From the NCBI GenBank assembly GCA_035575095.1, contig DATLYF010000048.1, positions 1 to 18,073 on the forward strand: a stretch of DNA of 18,073 nt, read 5' to 3'. The translations under genes were made by a program, and so were the position numbers. The stretch is from DATLYF01 sp035575095 (GTDB lineage: Bacteria > Pseudomonadota > Gammaproteobacteria > Competibacterales > Competibacteraceae). Below are positions 1 through 8,106 of this stretch, piece after piece. The number at the start of each line of letters is the position of its first letter. Position 1 is the first letter of the stretch. The notes beneath the pieces were generated by a model. The model saw only the letters and a list, made by a program, of their open reading frames with translations, ran no database searches and was not told the origin of the DNA.

Positions 1-1
1 A

Positions 2-1165
2 GGTTGGAGCTTCGAGCCCTTCGTCGTGCCCGCCGAGATCTACGCCGGCTGGGACGCCAAGGCCAGGGGCGCCGCTGCCGAGGCCGAGTGGCAGGAGCGC
101 TTCGCCGCTTACCGCGTCGCCTATCCGGATCTTGCCGCCGAGTTCGAGCGACGCATGGCCGGCAATCTGCCCGAAGCCTGGGCGCCAGCGGTCACGGCCG
201 CGCTGGCCGAGGCCGCGGCCAAGGCCGAGAGTATCGCCACTCGCGTCGCCTCGCAGCGCGCCCTCAACGCCTTCGCCCCGCTGCTGCCGGAGCTGCTGGG
301 CGGCTCGGCCGACCTCACCGGCTCCAACAACACCAACTGGAAAGGCAGCCGCGCCATCACCCGCGAGGACGCCAGCGGCAACTACATCCATTACGGGGTG
401 CGCGAGTTCGGCATGGCCGCCATCATGAACGGTCTGGCCCTGCACGGCGGCTTCATCCCCTACGGCGGCACCTTCCTCATCTTCTCCGACTATGCCCGCA
501 ACGCCATCCGCATGTCGGCGCTGATGCGCCAGCGGGTGGTATATGTGCTCACCCACGACTCCATCGGCCTGGGCGAGGACGGCCCCACCCACCAGCCGGT
601 GGAGCAACTGGCCAGCCTGCGCCTGATTCCCGGCATGAGTCTGTGGCGCCCCTGCGATACCGTCGAGGCCGCCGTCGCCTGGGCCGCCGCCCTGGAGCGC
701 GCCGACGGCCCCACTTGCCTCGCCCTGTCGCGCCAGAACCTGCCGTTCGTGACCCGCGATGCCCAGCAGCTCGCCGCCGTGCGCCGCGGCGGCTACGTGC
801 TGCGCGACGGCCAGGGTAGCCCCGAGGTCATTCTCATCGCCACCGGCTCGGAGGTAGCGGTGGCGCTGGCCGCCGCCGAGCAGCTCGCCGCCCGCGGGCG
901 TCAGGTGCGGGTGGTATCGATGCCCTCGGTCGATGTGTTCGAGGCTCAGGATGCTGCCTATCGCGAAGCCGTGCTGCCGGCGGCCGTCACCCGCCGGGTG
1001 GTGGTGGAGGCCGGCTGCAGCGTAGGCTGGTACAAGTACGTGGGGCTGCACGGCAAGGTGATCGGCCTCGACCGCTTCGGCGAATCGGCCCCGGCCGGGG
1101 CGCTGTTCAAACACTTCGGCTTCACTGCCGAGAACGTGGCAGCGGTGGTGGAGTCGCTGTTCTGA
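2..1165 (+). CDS. tkt: Transketolase, C-terminal part (5' end outside window)
   Basis: Transketolase is a thiamine diphosphate enzyme that moves two-carbon ketol units between sugar phosphates in the Calvin and pentose phosphate pathways. The reading frame is open from base 2 (GWSFEPF...) and gives about 387 residues, a little over half of the usual 660 or so; the N-terminal diphosphate-binding half is missing only because the window starts here. Visible are the pyrimidine-binding domain with HYGVREFGM (bases about 389-415, including the conserved Glu that activates the cofactor), HDSIGLGEDGPTHQP, SADL, and the C-terminal domain with ATGSEV and FGESAPA. Alignment from memory with E. coli TktA is collinear to the end. 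The gene opens the carbohydrate cluster; the exporter gene that follows is separated by a 62-base gap holding a hairpin. Confidence 0.97.
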   Translation, partial: GWSFEPFVVPAEIYAGWDAKARGAAAEAEWQERFAAYRVAYPDLAAEFERRMAGNLPEAWAPAVTAALAEAAAKAESIATRVASQRALNAFAPLLPELLGGSADLTGSNNTNWKGSRAITREDASGNYIHYGVREFGMAAIMNGLALHGGFIPYGGTFLIFSDYARNAIRMSALMRQRVVYVLTHDSIGLGEDGPTHQPVEQLASLRLIPGMSLWRPCDTVEAAVAWAAALERADGPTCLALSRQNLPFVTRDAQQLAAVRRGGYVLRDGQGSPEVILIATGSEVAVALAAAEQLAARGRQVRVVSMPSVDVFEAQDAAYREAVLPAAVTRRVVVEAGCSVGWYKYVGLHGKVIGLDRFGESAPAGALFKHFGFTAENVAAVVESLF

Positions 1166-1177
1166 GGCACCCCACGA

Positions 1178-1205
1178 GCCCTTCCTCCGTTCCCGGAGGA
1201 GGGGC
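1178..1205 (+). terminator. Strong hairpin after tkt, without a T run
   Basis: Bases 1178-1189 pair with 1194-1205 to form a 12-bp stem with one G-U pair and a TTCC loop. No T tract follows (the next bases are CAGGACG), so this is not a textbook intrinsic terminator. It may protect the tkt mRNA 3' end or weaken read-through into the exporter genes. The structure is seen directly; the role is inferred. Confidence 0.5.
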
Positions 1206-1227
1206 CAGGACGAGATAAGGATTCGCG

Positions 1228-2141
<914 letters not shown>

Positions 2142-2142
<1 letters not shown>

Positions 2143-2957
2143 TGAGCGAACACACCGAGATCCTGAGCGCGACCGCTGCCGCCGCCGGCGAGCGCTGGCG
2201 CCCCAGTCTGCGCTTCCTGGCGGTGTGGCGGCGCCACTTCCTGGTCTGGCGCAAGCTGCTGTGGTCGGCGATCATCGGCAATTTCGGCGAGCCGCTGTTC
2301 TACCTGCTGGCCTTGGGCTACGGTCTGGGCCGCTTCGTTGGCGAGCTGGAAGGCTTGCCCTACCTGGTGTTCCTGGCCTCCGGCACGGTCTGCTCCAGCG
2401 CCATGATGGCGGCAGCCTTCGAGGCGACGTTTTCCGCCTACACCCGGCTCGACTACCAGCAGACCTGGATGGCCATGCTCACCGCCCCGCTCGCTGTGGA
2501 GGACGTGGTGCTGGGCGAGGTGGTGTGGGCCGCCACCAAGGCCAGCTTCGCCGCCGTGCCCATCCTGCTGGTGGCGGCCTTGCTCGGCCTGACCGCCGGC
2601 TGGGGGGCGCTGTGGGTGGTGCCGCTGGTGCTCCTCACCGCGCTGTGCTTCGCCGCCCTGGCCATGTGCGTCACCGTGGTGGCGCGCAGCTACGACTACT
2701 TCACCTATCTCATCACCCTGCTGCTGACTCCGATGATGCTGCTCTCCGGGGTGTTCTTCCCGCTCTCCGAGCTGCCGGCGGCGCTGCAGGGGGTGGTGTG
2801 GTTGCTGCCGCTGGCCCACGCCGTGGCCCTGATCCGGCCGCTCATGACCGGCGGCGAGCTGGGTCACGTGCTGCTGCACTTGGCCGTGCTCGCCGGCTAT
2901 ACCGTAGTCGCCTTCGGCCTGGCGGTGCGCCTGGCGCGGCGGCGCTTGATGAGCTGA
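2142..2957 (+). CDS. ABC-2 type permease (NodJ-like)
   Basis: This 271-residue inner-membrane protein is the partner of the upstream ATPase. After a cytoplasmic N-terminus of about 38 residues there are about six hydrophobic segments (roughly 40-61, 72-94, 124-150, 156-180, 187-207 and 243-263). The LLSGVFFPLSELP stretch (200-212) between segments is typical of ABC-2 permeases such as NodJ. The protein ends in a basic tail (RLARRRLMS), as expected for a cytoplasmic C-terminus. The start overlaps the ATPase stop by one base. Only the ABC-2 family assignment is firm; the transported molecule is unknown. The pair sits between tkt and greB with no obvious metabolic link to either. Confidence 0.92.
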
Positions 2958-2980
2958 GCCGCTATCCCGTTGCAACGACC

Positions 2981-3496
2981 ATGGGCCGTTGGCGACCTCC
3001 ACTTCCCAAGAGCACACCCTACATTACCCGCGCCGGCTATGAGGCGCTTGCCGCCGAGCTGGATATGCTGTGGCGCAAGGTGCGCCCGGAGGTGGTGGCG
3101 GCCCTGGCCGCCGCCGCCGCCGAGGGTGACCGCTCGGAGAACGCCGAATACACCTACCGCAAGAAGCAACTGGCCGAGATCGACCGTCGCATCCGCTACC
3201 TGCAGAAACGCTTGCCGACGCTCAAGGTGGTGGACGCGATGCCAGAGGACACCAGCACCATCTACTTCGGCGCCTGGATCGAACTGGAGAACGTGGACAG
3301 CGGTGAGGTGGTGGTCTACCGCATCGTCGGTCCCGACGAGACCGATCCCCGCCTGGGCTGGATCAGCATCGACTCGCCGCTCGCCCGGGCCGCCCTGCGC
3401 AAGCGCGCAGACGACGAGTTCAGCGCCCGTTCCCCGCGCGGCGTGCTGCGCTACCTGGTGCTGAGCGTCAGCTACGAGGGGCCGCCGAGAGCATAG
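2981..3496 (+). CDS. greB: Transcript cleavage factor GreB
   Basis: GreB enters the secondary channel of RNA polymerase and stimulates cleavage of backtracked RNA. The product has 171 residues. The N-terminal coiled coil carries GDRSENAEY (49-57), whose Asp50 and Glu53 match the acidic tip that coordinates the catalytic magnesium. The C-terminal FKBP-like domain shows YFGAWIELEN and WISIDSPLARAALRK, which separates GreB-type from GreA-type proteins. E. coli GreB has 158 residues; here about 11 extra residues precede the conserved TPYITRAGYEAL. ATG 2981 is the first in-frame Met after the permease stop, but no good Shine-Dalgarno sequence precedes it, so the exact start is uncertain. A longer open frame reaching back into the exporter genes is fortuitous. 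Confidence 0.95.
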   Translation: MGRWRPPLPKSTPYITRAGYEALAAELDMLWRKVRPEVVAALAAAAAEGDRSENAEYTYRKKQLAEIDRRIRYLQKRLPTLKVVDAMPEDTSTIYFGAWIELENVDSGEVVVYRIVGPDETDPRLGWISIDSPLARAALRKRADDEFSARSPRGVLRYLVLSVSYEGPPRA

Positions 3497-3503
3497 GACA
3501 GCT

Positions 3504-3532
3504 TTGACCGCCTGGCGCGGTCGGTCTAGTAT
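3504..3532 (+). promoter_or_regulatory. Promoter of the toxin-antitoxin operon
   Basis: TTGACC (3504-3509) and TAGTAT (3527-3532) are separated by exactly 17 bases, a good sigma-70 type match. It starts eight bases after the greB stop and would initiate about 30 bases before the antitoxin ATG at 3570. It lies within an inverted repeat described separately. Confidence 0.65.
3506..3522. promoter_or_regulatory. Operator-like inverted repeat over the promoter
   Basis: GACCGC (3506-3511) is repeated in inverted orientation as GCGGTC (3517-3522) around a five-base centre, overlapping the -35 box and spacer. Type II antitoxins of the Phd/YefM class bind such repeats to repress their own operon. It could also be a hairpin ending the greB transcript, although no T run follows. 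Confidence 0.4.
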
Positions 3533-3549
3533 GGCGAGATCATTTTGCA

Positions 3550-3565
3550 GTACCAAAAAAGGTAC
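3550..3565. promoter_or_regulatory. Second inverted repeat in the antitoxin leader
   Basis: GTACC (3550-3554) and GGTAC (3561-3565) are perfect inverted arms around six A residues, ending four bases before the antitoxin ATG. It could be a second autoregulatory site, or a small RNA structure covering the ribosome binding region. Direct observation; the role is inferred. Confidence 0.35.
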
Positions 3566-3569
3566 CGCC

Positions 3570-3851
3570 ATGAATACCATTCCCGCCTCCGAGATCAAGC
3601 GGCGCGGCATCGCGGCCGTGGACGAGGCCCTCAAACACGGCCCCGTGCACATCATCAAGAACAATCGTCCCCGTTACGTGGTGCTCAGCGAGGAGGACTA
3701 CGCCCGGCTGGCGGCGCGAGCTGGCGTCCCGACGCACGAGCAGGGGGACATCTGGGACCTGATTCTGCAGCGCCCCTGGCAGGGGACACGCACTCGCGAG
3801 GAGATCGACGCCGCGCTCAAGGAAGAACGTGACAGTTGGGGCGCGCCGTGA
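3570..3851 (+). CDS. Type II antitoxin, Phd/YefM family
   Basis: This 93-residue protein should bind and neutralise the PIN toxin encoded next and repress the operon. The N-terminal half (MNTIPASEIKRRG..., then VHIIKNNRPRYVVLSEEDYARL at 26-47) is the Phd/YefM DNA-binding fold. The C-terminal tail (WDLILQRPWQGTRTREEIDAALKEERDSW) is the expected flexible toxin-binding part. ATG 3570 is chosen because the family motif starts there and the promoter lies just upstream; in-frame codons further 5' overlap the promoter. Its stop overlaps the toxin GTG in a GTGA junction, typical of coupled antitoxin-toxin translation. Confidence 0.9.
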   Translation: MNTIPASEIKRRGIAAVDEALKHGPVHIIKNNRPRYVVLSEEDYARLAARAGVPTHEQGDIWDLILQRPWQGTRTREEIDAALKEERDSWGAP

Positions 3852-4255
3852 AGCTGTTCCTGGACACCAATGCCATCGTTTATCTGGTGGAGGCCGTCGA
3901 CCCCTGGTACGGGCGGGTGCGACAGATTCTGCAGGAGCATTTCCAGCGCCATGGCCGGGTCGGGATCGCCGTCTCCGCGCTGAGTTGGCTGGAATGCCGG
4001 ATCAAGCCGCTGCGTGACGGTGATCAGACCTTGCTGGCCCGTTACGAGACGTTCTTCAGCCGGCCGGGACTGTGCGTCTGCCCTGTGGATATGCAGGTGC
4101 TGGATCGGGCCGCCCGGCTCAGGGCTGCCCACCGGCTGCGTACCCCCGATGCCATCCAGGTGGCGAGCGCCGTCACGCTGGAGGAGGAGATCGGCTTCGT
4201 GACCGCAGACGTCGAGCTGGGGCGGGTCACGGAGTTGCGCCTCGTCGCTCTCTGA
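3848..4255 (+). CDS. PIN-domain toxin (VapC-like ribonuclease)
   Basis: This 135-residue product is a probable metal-dependent endoribonuclease held inactive by the upstream antitoxin. The PIN acidic residues are all visible: Asp6 in LFLDTNAI, Glu49 in SWLECR, Asp101 in TPDAIQVASA and Asp121 in FVTADVEL. I chose GTG 3848 because it overlaps the antitoxin stop by four bases and places MKLFLDTN at the N-terminus, as in the family; a TTG at 3836 would add only four residues. No key residue is missing, so the toxin is likely functional. The target RNA cannot be told from sequence. The pair interrupts the carbohydrate gene cluster between greB and gap. Confidence 0.9.
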   Translation: MKLFLDTNAIVYLVEAVDPWYGRVRQILQEHFQRHGRVGIAVSALSWLECRIKPLRDGDQTLLARYETFFSRPGLCVCPVDMQVLDRAARLRAAHRLRTPDAIQVASAVTLEEEIGFVTADVELGRVTELRLVAL

Positions 4256-4271
4256 ACGCGGCGTTACAGAC

Positions 4272-4300
4272 TTGCAACACATCGGGCGGGGGGGTAGCTT
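4272..4300 (+). promoter_or_regulatory. Candidate gap promoter
   Basis: TTGCAA (4272-4277) and TAGCTT (4295-4300) are spaced by 17 bases in the 115-base gap between the toxin gene and gap. It would give a leader of about 65 bases. No HexR-like site is visible here, unlike the pyk promoter region. Confidence 0.4.
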
Positions 4301-4370
4301 AAGCGCGCTGTGTTTTGGCCCACACCCCGGGCCGCCCTTCCATTAGCCAGCACAACGACGGGAGCACCCC

Positions 4371-5381
4371 ATGGCGATTCGAGTCGCGATCAATGGCTAC
4401 GGCCGCATCGGCCGCAACATCCTGCGCGCCCTCTACGAGAACAATCGCACCAGCGAGATCCAGATCGTGGCCATCAACGATCTGGGCGACGCCAACACCA
4501 ACGCCCACCTGACCCGCTACGACACTGCCCATGGCAAGTTCCCGGGCAAGGTCGAGGTGGACAACGACACCATGATCGTCAACGGCGATCGCATCAAGGT
4601 GCTCGCCATCCGCAACCCGGCCGAGATTCCCTGGGGTGATCTGGGGGTGGACGTGGTCTACGAGTGCACCGGCCTGTTCACCAGCAAGGCCAAGGCCAGC
4701 GCCCACCTCGCCGGCGGCGCCAAGAAGGTGATCATCTCCGCGCCCGGCGGCAGCGACGTCGACGCCACCGTAGTCTACGGCGTCAACCATCACACGCTCA
4801 AAGCCAGCGATACCGTCATCTCCAACGCCTCCTGCACCACCAACTGCCTGGCGCCCCTGGTCAAGCCCCTGCACCAGAAGCTGGGCGTGGTGCAGGGACT
4901 GATGACCACCGTGCACGCCTATACCAACGACCAGGTGCTGACCGACGTCTACCATTCCGACCTGCGCCGCGCCCGCTCCGCCACCCAGTCGATGATCCCC
5001 ACCAAGACCGGGGCAGCCGCCGCCGTGGGCCTGGTGTTGCCGGAACTGAACGGCAAGCTCGATGGCTTTGCCATCCGCGTGCCGGTGATCAACGTCTCGG
5101 TGGTGGATCTGACCTTCGTGGCCGCCCGCGAGACCAGCAAGGACGAGGTCAATGCCATCCTCAAGGAGGCCTCCGAAGGGGAACTCAAGGGTATCCTGGG
5201 CTACAACAGCGAGCCGCTGGTGTCGGTCGATTTCAATCACGATGCCCGCTCCAGCGTATTCGATGCCACACAGACCAAGGTCATCGGCAACCTGGTCAAG
5301 GTGATCTCCTGGTACGACAACGAGTGGGGCTTCTCCAACCGCATGCTCGATACCACCCTCGCGCTGATGAACGCGAAGTGA
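4371..5381 (+). CDS. gap: Glyceraldehyde-3-phosphate dehydrogenase, type I
   Basis: The enzyme interconverts glyceraldehyde 3-phosphate and 1,3-bisphosphoglycerate in the cytoplasm, in glycolysis or in the reverse direction in the Calvin cycle. The 336-residue length is standard. Visible are the Rossmann motif INGYGRIGR (7-15), the cofactor-region INDLGD (35-40) with Asp37, catalytic Cys155 in SNASCTTNC, catalytic His182 in TTVHAYT, and the C-terminal WYDNEWGFSNRML. Asp37 fits preference for NAD rather than NADP, but that is inference. ATG 4371 follows GGGAG at a suitable distance. The gene lies 196 bases before epd, with a palindromic repeat between, so the two may not always be co-transcribed. 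Confidence 0.98.
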   Translation: MAIRVAINGYGRIGRNILRALYENNRTSEIQIVAINDLGDANTNAHLTRYDTAHGKFPGKVEVDNDTMIVNGDRIKVLAIRNPAEIPWGDLGVDVVYECTGLFTSKAKASAHLAGGAKKVIISAPGGSDVDATVVYGVNHHTLKASDTVISNASCTTNCLAPLVKPLHQKLGVVQGLMTTVHAYTNDQVLTDVYHSDLRRARSATQSMIPTKTGAAAAVGLVLPELNGKLDGFAIRVPVINVSVVDLTFVAARETSKDEVNAILKEASEGELKGILGYNSEPLVSVDFNHDARSSVFDATQTKVIGNLVKVISWYDNEWGFSNRMLDTTLALMNAK

Positions 5382-5429
5382 GTGCCGACGGGGTGTTGGC
5401 CTCGACCATCCCGCCTCCCTCGACCTGAC

Positions 5430-5486
5430 CCTCTCCCCGACGGGGAGAGGAGACGCACACGCCCTCTCCCGCATGCGGGAGAGGGC
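5430..5486. repeat. Two adjacent GC-rich palindromes (REP/BIME-like)
   Basis: Bases 5430-5450 form a 9-bp stem with a three-base loop (CCTCTCCCC and its inverse). Bases 5461-5486 are a perfect 26-base palindrome centred on GCATGC, and CAGGGGTGAGGG follows. The CCCTCTCCC...GGGAGAGGG style is that of repetitive extragenic palindromes common in proteobacteria. Only one copy is in this window, so repetition genome-wide is unproven. It could protect gap mRNA or reduce read-through into epd. Confidence 0.6.
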
Positions 5487-5577
5487 AGGGGTGAGGGCGG
5501 TGGGAGCAGGCCTGGCGCCCGCTCATCCCAATCCCACCCGGGCCCGCCCAGGTCCGGATCGCTCTCCCGGAGGTGTC

Positions 5578-6618
5578 ATGCCCCTGCGTATCGCCATCAA
5601 CGGCTATGGCCGCATCGGCCGCTGCGTGCTGCGCGCCCTGTACGAGTCCGGTCGCCGCGGGCAGTTGCAGGTCGTGGCCATCAACGAGCCGGCGGACCTG
5701 GAGAGCATGGCCTACCTCACCCAGTTCGATTCGACCCACGGTCGCTTCCCCGGTGAGGTGGCCGTGGCCGACGGCGGGCTGGTGATCGACGGCCGGCGCA
5801 TCGCGGTGAGCCATGCCGATACCCCGGAGGGGGTGGACTGGCGCGGCCTGGGCATCGATCTGCTGTTCGAGTGCTCTGGCCGCTATGGCACCCGCGCCGG
5901 GCTGGAACGCTTCCTCGCCGCCGGCTGCCCGCGGCTCTTGCTGTCGCATCCCGGCGACAGCGCGCGGGATGTCGACGCCACCGTGGTCTACGGCGTCAAC
6001 GAAGACAAGCTGCGCGGTGACGAGCGCCTGGTCTCCAGCGCCTCTTGCACCACCAATGCCGTGGTGCCGGTGCTCGCCGTACTGGAAGCGGCCATCGGCG
6101 TCGAGCACATGCTGCTTACCACCCTGCACTCGGTGATGAACGATCAGCCGCTGCTCGACGGCTATCATCACCGCGATCTGCGCCGTACCCGCTCTGCCAT
6201 GCAGTCCATCATCCCGGTATCCACCGGCCTGGCCCGTGGCGTCGAGCGGCTGCTGCCGGAATTCGCCGGGCGGGTGCAGGCCAAGGCCCTGCGGGTGCCG
6301 ACCCTGAACGTCTCGGCCATCGACGTGGTGCTGACCCTGCGCCGCGAGGCGGCGGCGGCGGAGGTCAACGCCGTGCTGGCCAAGGCCGCTCGCGGGCCGC
6401 TGCGCGGGCTGCTGGCCTATAGCGAGCTGCCCCACGCCTCGACCGATTTCAACCACGACCCCCATTCGGCCATCGTCGATGGCAGTCTGACGCGCAGCAT
6501 CGGGCCGCGCCTGATCAATCTGCTGCTGTGGTTCGACAACGAATGGGGCTTCGCCAACCGCATGCTGGACGTGGCCGGCCACTGGCAGGCGCGCTGGGCG
6601 GCGGCGGGGCCCCGATAA
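5578..6618 (+). CDS. epd: D-erythrose-4-phosphate dehydrogenase (Epd/GapB type)
   Basis: Epd oxidises erythrose 4-phosphate to 4-phosphoerythronate, the first step of the deoxyxylulose-5-phosphate-dependent route to pyridoxal phosphate. This 346-residue GAPDH-family protein has INGYGRIGR (7-15), catalytic Cys157 in SSASCTTNA and His184 in TTLHSVM. It differs from gap at positions typical of Epd: LYESGRR, SHPGDSARDVDATVVYGVNED, and near the end SELPHAST followed by DFNHDPHSAIVDG, all close to E. coli Epd as I recall it. Ala replaces the usual Cys four residues after the catalytic Cys. ATG 5578 is preceded by a strong GGAGG (5569-5573); upstream in-frame codons run into the palindromic repeat. 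pgk follows 26 bases downstream, the conserved epd-pgk order. Residual GAPDH activity cannot be excluded. Confidence 0.88.
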   Translation: MPLRIAINGYGRIGRCVLRALYESGRRGQLQVVAINEPADLESMAYLTQFDSTHGRFPGEVAVADGGLVIDGRRIAVSHADTPEGVDWRGLGIDLLFECSGRYGTRAGLERFLAAGCPRLLLSHPGDSARDVDATVVYGVNEDKLRGDERLVSSASCTTNAVVPVLAVLEAAIGVEHMLLTTLHSVMNDQPLLDGYHHRDLRRTRSAMQSIIPVSTGLARGVERLLPEFAGRVQAKALRVPTLNVSAIDVVLTLRREAAAAEVNAVLAKAARGPLRGLLAYSELPHASTDFNHDPHSAIVDGSLTRSIGPRLINLLLWFDNEWGFANRMLDVAGHWQARWAAAGPR

Positions 6619-6644
6619 CCGCATTTCCGACCAGGGAGTCTCCC

Positions 6645-7823
6645 ATGCCCGTACTGAAGATGTCCGACCTGGATCTGGCCGGCAAGCGCGTGTTCATCCG
6701 CGCCGACCTCAACGTGCCGCTCAAAGACGGCAGGATCACCGAAGACACCCGCATCCGCGCCTCGCTGCCCGCAGTGCAGCAGGCCCTGGCGGCCGGCGCC
6801 GCGGTGCTGCTCACCTCTCATCTCGGCCGTCCCGAGGAGGGCGTGTATTCCGAGGAGAACTCCCTCAAACCGGTGGCCGAGCGCCTATCCGAGCTGCTCG
6901 GCCAGCCCGTGCGCCTGGTGCGCGACTGGCTGGATGGCGTCGAGGTCGCCCCCGGCGAGGTGGTGCTGCTGGAGAACTGCCGCTTCAACAAGGGCGAGAA
7001 GAAGAACGACGACACCCTGGCGCAGAAGATGGCCAGGCTCTGCGATGTCTACATCAACGATGCCTTCGGCACCGCCCACCGCGCCGAAGCCACCACGCAC
7101 GGCATCGCCAAGTACGCCCCGGTGGCCGCCGCCGGCCCGCTGCTGGCCGCCGAGCTGGAGGCCCTGGGCAAGGCCCTGGCCCACCCGGCCCGGCCCCTGG
7201 TGGCCATCGTCGCCGGCGCCAAGGTCTCCACCAAGCTGACCATCCTCAAGAGCCTGGCGCAGAAGGTGGACAATCTTATCGTCGGCGGCGGCATCGCCAA
7301 CACTTTCATGCTGGCCGCCGGCCTGCCGGTGGGCAAGTCGCTGGTGGAGGCGGAGCTGGTCGACGAGGCCCGCGCCATCATCGAGATGATGCAGGCCCGC
7401 GGCGCCTCGGTGCCGATCCCGGTGGACGTGGTGGTGGCCAAGGCGTTCGCCGCCGATGCGCCAGCCACGGTGAAGGACGTCAGGGACGTGGCCGCCGACG
7501 ACATGATCCTGGACATCGGCCCGCAGAGCGCCGCCCAGCTCGCTGCGGCGCTGCAGCAGGCCGGCACCATCGTCTGGAACGGCCCGGTCGGGGTGTTCGA
7601 GTTCGACCAGTTTGGCAAGGGCACCGAGACCCTCGCCCGCGCCATCGCCGCATCCAATGCCTTTTCTATCGCCGGCGGCGGCGACACCCTGGCGGCCATC
7701 GCCAAGTATGGCATCGCCGACCAGATCGGCTACATTTCCACTGGCGGCGGCGCCTTCCTGGAGTTCCTAGAGGGCAAGAAGCTGCCGGCCGTGGCTATCC
7801 TGGAGGAGCGGGCCGCGGGCTGA
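6645..7823 (+). CDS. pgk: Phosphoglycerate kinase
   Basis: The enzyme transfers phosphate between 1,3-bisphosphoglycerate and ADP, directly after the Gap step. The 392-residue length is normal for bacteria. Visible are the N-terminal substrate site RADLNVP (19-25), SHLGRP (58-63), LLENCRFNKGE (108-118), nucleotide-domain GAKVSTK (191-197), WNGPVGVFEF (311-320) and GGGDT (344-348). ATG 6645 follows AGGGAG and begins the usual MPVLKMSDLDLAGKRV; in-frame sequence further upstream overlaps the end of epd and is not homologous. A clear intrinsic terminator follows within 25 bases, so epd-pgk ends here and pyk is transcribed separately. Confidence 0.98.
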   Translation: MPVLKMSDLDLAGKRVFIRADLNVPLKDGRITEDTRIRASLPAVQQALAAGAAVLLTSHLGRPEEGVYSEENSLKPVAERLSELLGQPVRLVRDWLDGVEVAPGEVVLLENCRFNKGEKKNDDTLAQKMARLCDVYINDAFGTAHRAEATTHGIAKYAPVAAAGPLLAAELEALGKALAHPARPLVAIVAGAKVSTKLTILKSLAQKVDNLIVGGGIANTFMLAAGLPVGKSLVEAELVDEARAIIEMMQARGASVPIPVDVVVAKAFAADAPATVKDVRDVAADDMILDIGPQSAAQLAAALQQAGTIVWNGPVGVFEFDQFGKGTETLARAIAASNAFSIAGGGDTLAAIAKYGIADQIGYISTGGGAFLEFLEGKKLPAVAILEERAAG

Positions 7824-7846
7824 GGCCACGCCCGGCGCCGTTCACG

Positions 7847-7877
7847 CCCCGGTCGCCGCCAGGCGGCCGGGGTTTTT
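7847..7877 (+). terminator. Intrinsic terminator after pgk
   Basis: An 11-bp GC-rich stem (7847-7857 with 7862-7872, one G-U pair) with a GCCA loop is followed directly by five T residues (7873-7877). It lies 24 bases after the pgk stop. Confidence 0.88.
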
Positions 7878-7897
7878 CATGGCGCCCGTACAATAAT

Positions 7898-7910
7898 GGA
7901 AATGATTTCC
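7898..7910. promoter_or_regulatory. Short perfect inverted repeat upstream of the pyk promoter
   Basis: GGAAA (7898-7902) and TTTCC (7906-7910) flank TGA, ending seven bases before the -35 box of the pyk promoter. The position suits an activator site. No regulator can be assigned from sequence. Confidence 0.3.
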
Positions 7911-7917
7911 GAAATAC

Positions 7918-7945
7918 TTGAAAAATTCTACCTGCGGATTAGAAT
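7918..7945 (+). promoter_or_regulatory. pyk promoter
   Basis: TTGAAA (7918-7923) and TAGAAT (7940-7945) are spaced by 16 bases inside an AT-rich stretch that stands out from the GC-rich surroundings. It lies after the pgk terminator and would give a leader of about 155 bases before the pyk ATG. Confidence 0.65.
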
Positions 7946-7997
7946 CCTGTGCTGAGACAACGGGATAGGGTGCGGCGGGCGATCCCGGGTCATGTTT

Positions 7998-8012
7998 TGT
8001 AGTCGAGCTACA
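7998..8012. promoter_or_regulatory. HexR-like operator upstream of pyk
   Basis: TGTAGTCGAGCTACA is an inverted repeat with TGTAG/CTACA arms. From memory, the HexR (RpiR family) operator of gammaproteobacteria is close to TGTARTNNNAYTACA; this site differs at one position (G for A at position 11). HexR is known to control pykA and other central carbon genes in response to KDPG. The site lies about 45-60 bases downstream of the predicted start point, so repression by roadblock, or use of a second promoter, would be expected. Confidence 0.5.
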
Positions 8013-8106
8013 TTTTGAAGTACCGCTGTAGCCGCGGTGAGCGTAAGCTCTTGTATCGACCCGGTTCCGGGCCGCATACCGCCAACCACCAGACAGGTCA
8101 TCCGCA

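Noticed and set aside
4299..6624. Very long minus-strand open frames opposite gap and epd
   Set aside because: They are antisense shadows of well-conserved genes. The translations are rich in Gly, His, Asp and Ala without any family pattern, as expected in GC-rich DNA.
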